From NCBI RefSeq assembly GCF_050434145.1, contig NZ_JBNPVX010000051.1:1-14717 (forward strand): a DNA stretch of 14,717 nt, in the 5' to 3' direction. Both the position numbers and the translations under genes were made by a program. Positions 6,462 to 13,040 of the stretch are shown here, piece after piece (position 1 is the stretch's first letter; the number at the start of each line of letters is the position of its first letter). The stretch is from JAISST01 sp050434145 (lineage in GTDB: Bacteria > Fusobacteriota > Fusobacteriia > Fusobacteriales > Fusobacteriaceae). Below the pieces are notes generated by a model. That model ran no database searches, had not been told where the DNA came from, and saw nothing but the letters and a program-made list of their open reading frames with translations.

Positions 6462-7493
6462 GTGAATAGAAAAACTAAAGCCCTTGCCCTATTTTCAGGA
6501 GGCTTAGATAGTGTTTTAGCTATAAAAGTCATGCAAGAGCAAGGTGTAGAAGTGATAGCTCTTAATTTTACATCATATTTTTTTGGTGGAAAAAATATAA
6601 GAGCAGATAAGATGGCAGAGCAGTTGGGAGTAAAATTAGAATATATAGATTTTCAAGAAAGACATCTGGCTATGATGAAAAATCCTATATATGGCATGGG
6701 AAAAAATATGAATCCATGCATTGATTGTCATTCTCTTATGTTTAAAATAGCAGGGGAATTATTAAAAGACTACAATGCAGATTTTATAATATCTGGAGAA
6801 GTATTAGGTCAGAGACCAATGTCACAAAATGCCCAAGCTTTGGAAAAGGTGAAGAAACTCTCTGGTGTTGGTGATTTGATAGTAAGGCCATTATCAGGTA
6901 AATTGCTTCCACCTACATTGCCGATGGAAAAAGGGCTAGTGGATAGAGAGAAGCTATTGGATATCCAAGGAAGAAGTAGACAACGGCAATTACAACTAGT
7001 AACAGATTACCAAATAATAGAATATGAAACACCAGGTGGTGGATGTCTGTTGACAGATCCCGCTTATTCACTTAGGTTGAGGATATTAAAAGATGATAAT
7101 TTTTTTCAAGATGAATACTCATATTTATTTAAATTAATAAAAAAAGCAAGATTCTTTAGATTTGAATGTGGAAAATATCTATTTGTAGGACGTGATGATG
7201 AATCCAACAAAATAATATCTTCTCATGAAAATAAAGGATTTGTCCACTTAAAAACAAGTAAAGTACCAGGTCCAAGAATAATGCTTTTTGGAAATTTTTC
7301 AAAATCAGAAGAAAAGTTAATTGGAGAAATATTTTCCAGATATTCCAAGGTTAAGGGCAAAGAGGCTATAGAAGTAAATATTGTACAGTTTTCAAATAAA
7401 GAAAATAATTTAATTAGAGATGAAAAAATAATTGTAGAACCAATTGATTTAAATTATATTGAAGAACAGATAAAAAAGTATCAGATTACATAA
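6462..7493 (+). CDS. PP-loop ATPase (MnmA/ThiI-like) with NFACT-R-like C-terminus
   Basis: Probably a tRNA sulfurtransferase-type enzyme of 343 residues. The N-terminal adenylating domain has the PP-loop SGGLDS (12-17). PCIDC (85-89) gives a CxxC pair, Cys86/Cys89, and Cys195 lies in PGGGCLLTDP (191-200). Three such cysteines are the arrangement that holds a [4Fe-4S] cluster in TtcA-type thiolases, so Fe-S dependent sulfur transfer is plausible but inferred. The region 220-300 (KKARFFRFECGKYLFVGRD, then FVHLKTSKVPGPRIML) resembles the NFACT-R RNA-binding fold. It lacks the THUMP domain of classical ThiI, so I do not use that symbol. The start is GTG with GAGGGA (6451-6456) upstream, 12 bp after sepF, probably co-transcribed with it. 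Confidence 0.8.
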   Translation: MNRKTKALALFSGGLDSVLAIKVMQEQGVEVIALNFTSYFFGGKNIRADKMAEQLGVKLEYIDFQERHLAMMKNPIYGMGKNMNPCIDCHSLMFKIAGELLKDYNADFIISGEVLGQRPMSQNAQALEKVKKLSGVGDLIVRPLSGKLLPPTLPMEKGLVDREKLLDIQGRSRQRQLQLVTDYQIIEYETPGGGCLLTDPAYSLRLRILKDDNFFQDEYSYLFKLIKKARFFRFECGKYLFVGRDDESNKIISSHENKGFVHLKTSKVPGPRIMLFGNFSKSEEKLIGEIFSRYSKVKGKEAIEVNIVQFSNKENNLIRDEKIIVEPIDLNYIEEQIKKYQIT

Positions 7494-7513
7494 GTTGTGA
7501 AGATAAGTCAAAA

Positions 7514-7535
7514 TAGATTAACAACAACTTATAAA
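7514..7535 (+). repeat. Outlying duplicate of the copy C right end
   Basis: This 22-bp stretch (TAGATTAACAACAACTTATAAA) matches 7842-7863 at 18 of 22 positions, including CAACAAC followed by TATAAA; in the text only its key parts are used. It lies just left of copy C. It may be the end of an older, mostly lost element or part of a longer, degraded flanking duplication. Confidence 0.35.
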
Positions 7536-7543
7536 GAAAAATT

Positions 7544-7859
7544 TAGGCAGTTGTAAAATATAAATTTTTTCTATTATTTTTCTAAGCAGTTGTAGGTATA
7601 AAGAAATTTTTAGGGCTTTGGACAAAGTCCACAAAAAGCGCTGAGCCGCGGTTTGTGACCTCTATGTTCGCTGGCATCACGACATACTATCCACATAAGC
7701 CAAATATCATGTCTAAGATATTCATTTTGCTAACTGGATAGCAAGGCACTGCACACTCCCAACATCAGCTGAGCATAGTGAGGCTGGATGAAAAGAAGAG
7801 TTAAAAGAATAATAAAAGTATGAATTTTGCAAGATATAAAATAGTTTTGCAACAACCTA
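7544..7859 (+). repeat. Repeat copy C: full-length MITE-like structured element
   Basis: Second long copy, about 316 bp, filling the gap before the Rrf2 gene. The left end TAGGCAGTTGTAAAATA and the inverted right end GTTGTTGCAAAACTAT pair as terminal inverted repeats. It keeps the order of copy B: hairpin GGGCTTTG/CAAAGTCC (7613-7630), hairpin GAGCC/GGTTT (7643-7654), and the long core hairpin closed by CTATCC (7687-7692) and GGATAG (7736-7741). The first two hairpins differ in sequence from copy B but pair at the same places. An inner TAAGCAGTTGTAGGTATAAAG near 7583-7603 echoes the left end. A clean target duplication is not visible. The right end lies 15 bp before the AAGGAGG of rrf2. Confidence 0.75.
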
Positions 7860-7887
7860 TAAAACTATATTCTTAAGGAGGAATTTT

Positions 7888-8301
7888 ATGAAAATAACCC
7901 AAGAAAGTGATTATGCATTAAAAATAGTTTTGTATTTAGCTAATCTAGATAAAGATCAGATAGCTAGTGCTAGAGAAATATGTGATTCAGAAGATATTTC
8001 TATAAAATTTGCCTTAAAGATACTAAGAAGACTAGTACAAGAGAAAATAGTTGTTTCTTATAGAGGAATAAAAGGTGGCTTCAAATTGCGTCAAGATCCA
8101 GATAAATTAAATGTAAAAGATGTAGTAGAAGCGATACAAGGTCATTTATCAATGAGTCCATCATTAAAGGGAATTATTAATAAAAATAAATTAGTAGGAA
8201 GTGTAGTGGATGAATTTTTATATGAAGTCCAAGAAGATATAAGAAAAAGGTTAACAGTGATGACATTTGCTAAATTACAAGAAGAACAGAAAAATAAATA
8301 A
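7888..8301 (+). CDS. Rrf2 family transcriptional regulator without Fe-S cysteines
   Basis: A 137-residue DNA-binding regulator, probably a dimer. MKITQESDYALKIVLYLA is the typical Rrf2 start. The winged helix-turn-helix spans about 26-67 (AREICDSEDISIKFALKILRRLV, then the YRGIKGGFKL wing). DVVEAIQGHL precedes the loop where IscR and NsrR hold three cysteines; here that loop (SMSPSLKGIINKNKLVGS) has none. The only cysteine is Cys33 in the recognition domain. It therefore resembles Rrf2 members that sense through a partner protein or small molecule, such as CymR of cysteine metabolism. The ATG follows AAGGAGG (7875-7881) at 6 nt. It sits between PP-loop genes, which makes control of sulfur or tRNA thiolation genes likely but unproven. 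An intrinsic terminator follows. Confidence 0.88.
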   Translation: MKITQESDYALKIVLYLANLDKDQIASAREICDSEDISIKFALKILRRLVQEKIVVSYRGIKGGFKLRQDPDKLNVKDVVEAIQGHLSMSPSLKGIINKNKLVGSVVDEFLYEVQEDIRKRLTVMTFAKLQEEQKNK

Positions 8302-8304
8302 AAT
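8275..8304 (+). promoter_or_regulatory. Possible promoter of the ttcA-like pair inside the rrf2 3' end
   Basis: TTACAA (8275-8280) and TAAAAT (8299-8304) are 18 bp apart. A transcript starting near 8311 would begin inside the terminator hairpin and so escape it. Only about 20 bp separate the terminator from the next start codon, so a promoter here or readthrough is needed. Sequence match is moderate. Confidence 0.3.
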
Positions 8305-8307
8305 ATC

Positions 8308-8333
8308 AGGTGATTTTTTAAATCACCTTTTTT
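8308..8333 (+). terminator. Intrinsic terminator after rrf2
   Basis: Perfect 9-bp stem AGGTGATTT (8308-8316) and AAATCACCT (8320-8328) with a TTT loop, running directly into a T-run (8328-8333). It starts 7 bp after the rrf2 stop codon. The stem is also a near palindrome (GGTGATTT/AAATCACC) and could double as an operator, though nothing proves this. Confidence 0.85.
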
Positions 8334-8352
8334 AATTAAATGGAGTAAATTT

Positions 8353-9144
8353 ATGACCAAAGGGCAATTAGCAATTGAAAATATAAAAAGTACCTATAGA
8401 AAAAAAATATGGAGTAAATTTATTAATGGAATAAAAGAATTTTCATTAATAGAAAATGGAGATAGAATAGCAGTAGGAGTATCAGGAGGTAAAGATAGTC
8501 TATTATTGTGCAAACTTTTTCAAATTTTAAAACTACAAAAAAATATAGATTTCCATGTTAATTTTATCTCTATGAATCCAGGTTTTGAAAAAGAGGATTT
8601 TGTAAAGTTTGAAAATAATTTAAAAGAATTAGATATTCCATGTGAAATATTTGATGCTAATGTTTGGGAAGTAGCTTTTGCTAAAAGTCCATCAAATCCT
8701 TGTTTCCTCTGTGCTAAGATGCGACGTGGAGTATTGTATAAAAAAGTAGAAGAATTAGGATGTAATAAATTAGCATTAGGTCATCATTTTGATGATATAG
8801 TGGAGACTGTGATGATAAATATGTTTTATGCCAGTACTATAAAAACAATGTTACCAAAAGTGAATTCCACTAGTGGAAATATACAAATAATTCGCCCAAT
8901 GGTCTATGTAAAAGAAAAAGATATAATTAATTTTACGATAAAATCAGAAATAGAACCAATGAGTTGTGGCTGTCCAGTGGAAGGAGAGAAAGTTGACTCC
9001 AAAAGAAAAGAAATAAAAAATCTTTTGGTGGATTTAGAAAAAAACAATAAGGATATTAAGCTAAGTATTTTTAATTCTATTAAAAATATAAATCTTGACT
9101 ATGTAATGGGATATACAAGGGGGAATAAAAAGAATAAAAAATGA
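8353..9144 (+). CDS. TtcA-like PP-loop tRNA thiolation protein, first paralogue
   Basis: A 263-residue cytoplasmic ATP-pyrophosphatase of the TtcA/TilS-like family. TtcA makes 2-thiocytidine at tRNA position 32 with a [4Fe-4S] cluster. Visible: PP-loop SGGKDS (44-49), NPCFLC with Cys117 and Cys120, KMRRGVLY (122-129), GHHFDDIVET (143-152) and MSCGCP with Cys205/Cys207 (203-208), which supplies the third cluster cysteine. All key TtcA elements are kept, but the protein is a little shorter than typical TtcA. The ATG follows GGAG (8342-8345) at 7 nt. It begins only 20 bp after the rrf2 terminator and overlaps the second paralogue by 4 nt (ATGA). Which of the two, if either, is the true TtcA is not decidable here. 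Confidence 0.85.
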   Translation: MTKGQLAIENIKSTYRKKIWSKFINGIKEFSLIENGDRIAVGVSGGKDSLLLCKLFQILKLQKNIDFHVNFISMNPGFEKEDFVKFENNLKELDIPCEIFDANVWEVAFAKSPSNPCFLCAKMRRGVLYKKVEELGCNKLALGHHFDDIVETVMINMFYASTIKTMLPKVNSTSGNIQIIRPMVYVKEKDIINFTIKSEIEPMSCGCPVEGEKVDSKRKEIKNLLVDLEKNNKDIKLSIFNSIKNINLDYVMGYTRGNKKNKK

Positions 9145-9905
9145 TTAAAACAGATAGAAAGAATGTTGAATTTATAAAAGATAAGAAATATAGAAAGCAA
9201 TTATGGGGTCCTGTAGGAAAGGCTATGCATGAGTATAGAATGATTAATGAGAATGATGTAATAGCTGTGGGATTATCTGGAGGAAAAGACAGTATTACTT
9301 TGCTTAATTCTCTTATAAGAATTAAGCATGTTTCCAATCTAAAATTTCAAATAGTACCAATTCATATTCAAAACCATATGAGAGAAAGTGCATGTGATGA
9401 AATAAAATCATATTGTAATCAATTGGGATTGGAGTTATATATAGAGAAAACTAATATAAATGAAATAATTTTTGGAAATAATGATAAAACTTCAGTAAGA
9501 AATCCATGTTTTTTATGTGGAAGGATGAGAAGAGGGATATTGTATAGAATTATGAAAGAAAGAAAAATAAATAAATTGGCTTTAGGTCATCATAAAGATG
9601 ATATAATTGAAACGTATCTTATGAATGTTTTTTATCAAGGGAATATGAATATAATGAAACCTATGTACATTTCTCAGGAATACCAAATAAAAATTATTAG
9701 GCCATTGTCTTATGTAGAAGAAAAAGATATTAAAAATTATATTAACGAATATAATTTGCCAATATTAAAATCAGAATGTCCTTATGAAACAAATAAAAAT
9801 TCTGCAAGGAAAAAGATTAAAGATTTAATTAGCCAATTGTCATTAGAAAAAAAAGATATTAGAAGTACTATTTTTAACAGTATCAAAAATTTTAAAGAAA
9901 TATAA
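9141..9905 (+). CDS. TtcA-like PP-loop tRNA thiolation protein, second paralogue
   Basis: A 254-residue paralogue of the preceding protein, alignable along its whole length. It keeps PP-loop SGGKDS (46-51), NPCFLC with Cys123 and Cys126, RMRRGILY (128-135), GHHKDDIIET (149-158), IIRPLSYVEEKDIKNY and SECP with Cys213. Both proteins end in the same IFNSIKN block. The start codon overlaps the upstream stop (ATGA) and no good ribosome binding site lies close (only a G-run about 17 nt upstream), so translation is probably coupled. Coupled translation and full retention of active-site residues suggest the two may work together or on different tRNA positions. No terminator is evident after it. Confidence 0.85.
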   Translation: MIKTDRKNVEFIKDKKYRKQLWGPVGKAMHEYRMINENDVIAVGLSGGKDSITLLNSLIRIKHVSNLKFQIVPIHIQNHMRESACDEIKSYCNQLGLELYIEKTNINEIIFGNNDKTSVRNPCFLCGRMRRGILYRIMKERKINKLALGHHKDDIIETYLMNVFYQGNMNIMKPMYISQEYQIKIIRPLSYVEEKDIKNYINEYNLPILKSECPYETNKNSARKKIKDLISQLSLEKKDIRSTIFNSIKNFKEI

Positions 9906-9914
9906 CATTAAGAA

Positions 9915-9943
9915 TAGAAATAATGTAAAAATTATGTTAAAAT
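9915..9943 (+). promoter_or_regulatory. Likely promoter of the exporter-lysA operon
   Basis: TAGAAA (9915-9920) and TAAAAT (9938-9943) are 17 bp apart, and TG at 9935-9936 makes an extended -10 (TGTTAAAAT). It lies about 47 nt before the first ATG of the following gene run, in the only intergenic gap there large enough for a promoter. Confidence 0.45.
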
Positions 9944-9989
9944 GTAAAAGATTTATATATTTATGAAGAATATCTAAGGGGGATATAAA

Positions 9990-10373
9990 ATGTATCAAAT
10001 TGAAAAATTTAAGAGCAAAGGTCTCTTTGGCCAAAGAACACCTGTAGATGTGGCTAATGAATGGCTGAAAGACAAAGGAAATACAATAAGAGTGATTGCG
10101 ACTAGTCCAATCTTTGATGATGATGGAAATTTATTGGAACTTTTAATCACTTATGAAATTGATAAATTGGAAGAGATGACAAAAAAGAAATCAATGTTCA
10201 AATTTCTAACATCAAAAGAAAAAGAAGCAAAAAAATCCTCTGACACTACTACTAAAGAAATAATTATGGTGGAATCAAAAGAAGAAGTAATAGAAGATGT
10301 TAAAGAAGAAATTGTGAATGAGTTTACAACGAATAATTTAAACAATGATGATAGTAATAATTCAAATAATTAA
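9990..10373 (+). CDS. Unrecognised small protein with acidic, Asn-rich tail
   Basis: I do not recognise this 127-residue protein. Residues 1-62 look like a small alpha/beta domain (FGQRTPVDVANEWLKDKG, IRVIATSPIFDDDGNLLELLITYEI). Residues 63-90 are lysine-rich, 91-110 acidic (ESKEEVIEDVKEEIVNEF), and the end is almost only Asn, Asp, Ser and Thr. No signal peptide, membrane segment or cysteine is present, so it is probably cytoplasmic. It is clearly translated: AAGGGGG (9976-9982) stands 7 nt before the ATG. It heads the run leading to the ThrE-like exporter, 21 bp before that gene. A regulatory or accessory role for the exporter is only a guess from position. Confidence 0.75.
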   Translation: MYQIEKFKSKGLFGQRTPVDVANEWLKDKGNTIRVIATSPIFDDDGNLLELLITYEIDKLEEMTKKKSMFKFLTSKEKEAKKSSDTTTKEIIMVESKEEVIEDVKEEIVNEFTTNNLNNDDSNNSNN

Positions 10374-10394
10374 ACTATATAACTAGTGGTGAAG

Positions 10395-11183
10395 ATGGAA
10401 ATAATAAAAACTATTGATAAAGAACCAACAGAAAAAGTGAGTGATATTTTGTATATTGCTTGTAATATCGGAAAATTAATGCTTCAGAATGGTGGAGAGA
10501 CTTATAGAGCAGAAGAAACTATAGTGCGTACTTGTGGACATTATAATGTAAAAGCTAGTAGCTTTGCTACATTGAATACCATAATTACTTCTACAGATTT
10601 ATTTGAAAATAAAATGGAAGATAGTAGATATACAGTTGTAGATAGAATAAATTTTAGGACTATAAATTTAGATAAAGTGGCTAAATTAAATGATATAGCA
10701 AGAAATTTAGATGGATTTACAGTCAAAGAATTGAAGGAAGAAATTAAAATTATTATGAGTGAAGCTAAGATTTCACATAGAAATAAAGTATTAGGCCATG
10801 TGTTGGCAGGTGGTAGTTTTGCTATTTTATTCAAAGGTACCATGCGAGACAGTATAGTAGCTGTAATATCAATGTTAATTCTTTCTTTTTTTGACAAATA
10901 TCTTAAAGAGAAGCAATTAAATAGTTTTTTTAATAATTTGGTGGGAGCAATGCTTGTTACAATCATCTCACTAATATTTGTAGAGGCTGGCTTCATTAAA
11001 AATCCTTCAGTATCAATTATAGCAGCATTGATGCTATTGGCACCTGGAATATCTTTTACTAATTCTATTAGAGATATTATATCAGGAGACTTTATTTCTG
11101 GTGTCTCTAGAGCAGTTGAAGCATTAACGATAGGAGTGGCATTAGCTGCTGGATCAGGAGTAGTGTTGTCAATATGGATATAA
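10395..11183 (+). CDS. Threonine/serine exporter ThrE-like, YjjP (DUF1212) half
   Basis: First half of a split ThrE-family exporter (262 residues). The cytoplasmic N-terminal part (1-130) contains GKLMLQNGGETYRAEETIVR, the family hallmark, and the hydrophobic part carries about five membrane segments near 135-150, 154-168, 182-198, 206-220 and 238-262. The motif PGISFTNSIRDIISGDFISG (217-236) is the conserved ThrE core. Family members export threonine and serine; the E. coli YjjP-YjjB pair is linked to succinate export, so the substrate is open. The ATG at 10395 is preceded by GTGGTGAAG, and GTG codons at 10386 and 10389 are alternative starts. The last 10 nt overlap the YjjB-like half, as expected for a two-subunit transporter. 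Confidence 0.88.
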   Translation: MEIIKTIDKEPTEKVSDILYIACNIGKLMLQNGGETYRAEETIVRTCGHYNVKASSFATLNTIITSTDLFENKMEDSRYTVVDRINFRTINLDKVAKLNDIARNLDGFTVKELKEEIKIIMSEAKISHRNKVLGHVLAGGSFAILFKGTMRDSIVAVISMLILSFFDKYLKEKQLNSFFNNLVGAMLVTIISLIFVEAGFIKNPSVSIIAALMLLAPGISFTNSIRDIISGDFISGVSRAVEALTIGVALAAGSGVVLSIWI

Positions 11184-11665
11184 ATAATGTTTTGTTGGCT
11201 GATAATACAATAGTAATAGGGTTTGCAAAAGAGATACTATTAGCAATGATAGCAGCATTTGGATTTGGAATATTATTTGGTTTAAAAGAGAAGAAAATGT
11301 TGCTTGCTGCTAGTATAAGTGGTGGAATAGGATGGTTTTTCTATATATTGTGCTTACATATAAAACTAGCTGATTCTATAGGATACTTGATGGGGGCTCT
11401 TTCAATGACAATATATTCAGAAATTTTGGCTCGAAAATTGAAAGCACCAGCCATTACCTTTTTAATTGGGGGGTTGATACCACTTGTACCAGGAAGTGGA
11501 GTTTATTATACGATGTTTAATTTGATTAATAATGATTTTACCAATGCAATGATAAAAGGAATCGAAACAATTATTTGTGCAGGATCAATAGCAGCAGGGA
11601 TTCTAATAGGATCTACTATTTGCCAATTATTTTATAGAAACATAAAGACAAAGAAACAAGTATAA
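11174..11665 (+). CDS. Threonine/serine exporter ThrE-like, YjjB half
   Basis: Second half of the split exporter: 163 residues, nearly all hydrophobic, with about five membrane segments (15-36, 43-61, 68-84, 93-116, 130-153). The conserved ThrE_2 motif APAITFLIGGLIPLVPGSG (91-109) followed by VYYTM is clear. It presumably forms one transport unit with the YjjP half; single-chain ThrE proteins carry the two regions fused. The start overlaps the upstream stop by 10 nt, with AGGAG (11156-11160) 13 nt before it. Length is usual for YjjB. Confidence 0.88.
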   Translation: MDINNVLLADNTIVIGFAKEILLAMIAAFGFGILFGLKEKKMLLAASISGGIGWFFYILCLHIKLADSIGYLMGALSMTIYSEILARKLKAPAITFLIGGLIPLVPGSGVYYTMFNLINNDFTNAMIKGIETIICAGSIAAGILIGSTICQLFYRNIKTKKQV

Positions 11666-11703
11666 TTATTATGCAAGTACTTGACTTAAAGAGGGGGATT
11701 GTA

Positions 11704-13008
11704 ATGAAATATTTTGGAACAATGAAAAATAATAATGGAATATTAGAAATAGGTGGGGTTTCAGTTAATGAATTGGCTGAAACATATAAGACTCCCCTTT
11801 ATATAATTGATCAAGAATTGGTAGAATCCAATATACAAAAATATCTTGATGGATTTAAGAGTAATAAATTTAAAACTTCTATTGTCTATGCTGCAAAAGC
11901 TTTTTTATCAAAAGGAATTTGCCAAATAATAGATAAATATGGATTAGAAATAGATGCAGTATCAGGTGGGGAGTTATATAGTATCAAATCTAGCGAATTT
12001 CCTATGTCAAGAGTTCACATGCATGGAAATAATAAATCAATAGAAGAATTAGAAATGTGTATAGACTACGGAATAGGTCTGGTAATAGTTGATAACGAAG
12101 AAGAAATTATATTATTAAATCAATTAGCTCAAAACAAGAAGAAAAAAATAAAAGCAATGCTAAGATTGAATATAGGAATAGATGCACATACTCATGAATA
12201 CATCAAAACAGCGAAAGATTCATCAAAATTTGGAGTATCAATCTATGATATCAATGTAAAAAATGTAATAAAAACAATAATTGGTAGTCAAAATTTGGAA
12301 TTTATAGGTTTTCATTGTCATATAGGTTCTCAAATATTTGATATGAAAGCGTTTTATGAAGCTATAGAAACAATGATTGATTTTACTAAAGAAATTTCAC
12401 AAGAATTTGAAATGAATATACCAGAAATAAATTTAGGCGGAGGATTTGGAGTTTATTATACTGATGAAGATGCTCCAGTAGATTTAGGTGAAGTCGCTAG
12501 AATGCTTGTAAGTAAAGTAGAAGAAATATTAACAAAAAAGGATATGAAATTAGAAAAAATTTCAATAGAACCAGGGAGAAGTATAATAGCCAATGCAGGT
12601 AGTACTCTGTACACTGTAGGTGGACAAAAGAAAACTCATGGTGGAGTAAACTATGTATTTATAGATGGAGGCATGTCTGATAACATTAGACCTGCTTTGT
12701 ATCAAGCAGAATATGAAGCAGTAGTTGCTAACAAATTAAATACTAGTCCTACAGAAGAAGTTGCTATAGCAGGTAAATTTTGCGAGTCCAGTGATGTATT
12801 AGTAAAGAGTATAAAATTAGCAAAAGTAGAAAGAGGGGATTTGATACTGACTCCTACTACGGGCGCTTATGGCCATGCAATGGCAAGTAATTATAATAAA
12901 GCACCTATTCCAGCAGTTGTATTTGTAAAAGATGGAAAAAGCAAACTAGCTGTAAAAAGACAAAGCTTTGAAAATCTTATAGAGAATGATTTGTTGATAG
13001 AATTATAG
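11704..13008 (+). CDS. lysA: Diaminopimelate decarboxylase
   Basis: Catalyses the last step of lysine synthesis, meso-diaminopimelate to lysine plus CO2, in the cytoplasm. A 434-residue fold-type III PLP enzyme: PLP lysine in YAAKAF (Lys65), FHCHIGSQ (203-210), glycine loop LGGGFG (244-249), EPGRSI (289-294), the substrate and dimer-interface CESSD (360-364) and GAYGHAMASNYN (387-398). The start at 11704 is chosen because GAGGGGG (11691-11697) stands 6 nt before it; an in-frame ATG at 11671 would add 11 residues but has no such site. The gap to the exporter half is 38 bp, with no lysine riboswitch. The enzyme's presence implies that DAP is made or taken up. Confidence 0.95.
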   Translation: MKYFGTMKNNNGILEIGGVSVNELAETYKTPLYIIDQELVESNIQKYLDGFKSNKFKTSIVYAAKAFLSKGICQIIDKYGLEIDAVSGGELYSIKSSEFPMSRVHMHGNNKSIEELEMCIDYGIGLVIVDNEEEIILLNQLAQNKKKKIKAMLRLNIGIDAHTHEYIKTAKDSSKFGVSIYDINVKNVIKTIIGSQNLEFIGFHCHIGSQIFDMKAFYEAIETMIDFTKEISQEFEMNIPEINLGGGFGVYYTDEDAPVDLGEVARMLVSKVEEILTKKDMKLEKISIEPGRSIIANAGSTLYTVGGQKKTHGGVNYVFIDGGMSDNIRPALYQAEYEAVVANKLNTSPTEEVAIAGKFCESSDVLVKSIKLAKVERGDLILTPTTGAYGHAMASNYNKAPIPAVVFVKDGKSKLAVKRQSFENLIENDLLIEL

Positions 13009-13028
13009 TTAAAATATATATATTTTAA
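13009..13028. promoter_or_regulatory. Perfect 20-bp AT-only palindrome between lysA and the M20 gene
   Basis: TTAAAATATATATATTTTAA is a perfect palindrome that starts at the base after the lysA stop codon and ends 2 bp before the GGAGG of the next gene. It has no GC stem or T-run, so it is not a standard terminator. It could be an operator or simply low-complexity sequence. Confidence 0.35.
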
Positions 13029-13040
13029 TTGGAGGTTAAC

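Noticed and set aside
8341..8423. 14-bp direct repeat TGGAGTAAATTTAT at 8341-8354 and 8410-8423
   Set aside because: The second copy is inside the TtcA-like coding frame and precedes no in-frame start; probably chance in AT-rich DNA.
10541..10996. 151-codon minus-strand open frame inside the YjjP-like gene
   Set aside because: Antisense shadow of a well supported coding region; no start signals.
11671..11703. Longer lysA start at ATG 11671
   Set aside because: The GAGGGGG ribosome binding site lies inside this extension and is correctly spaced for ATG 11704.
11666..11703. Lysine riboswitch or T-box upstream of lysA
   Set aside because: The gap is only 38 bp, far too short for either, and no such structure is seen before the operon's first gene.
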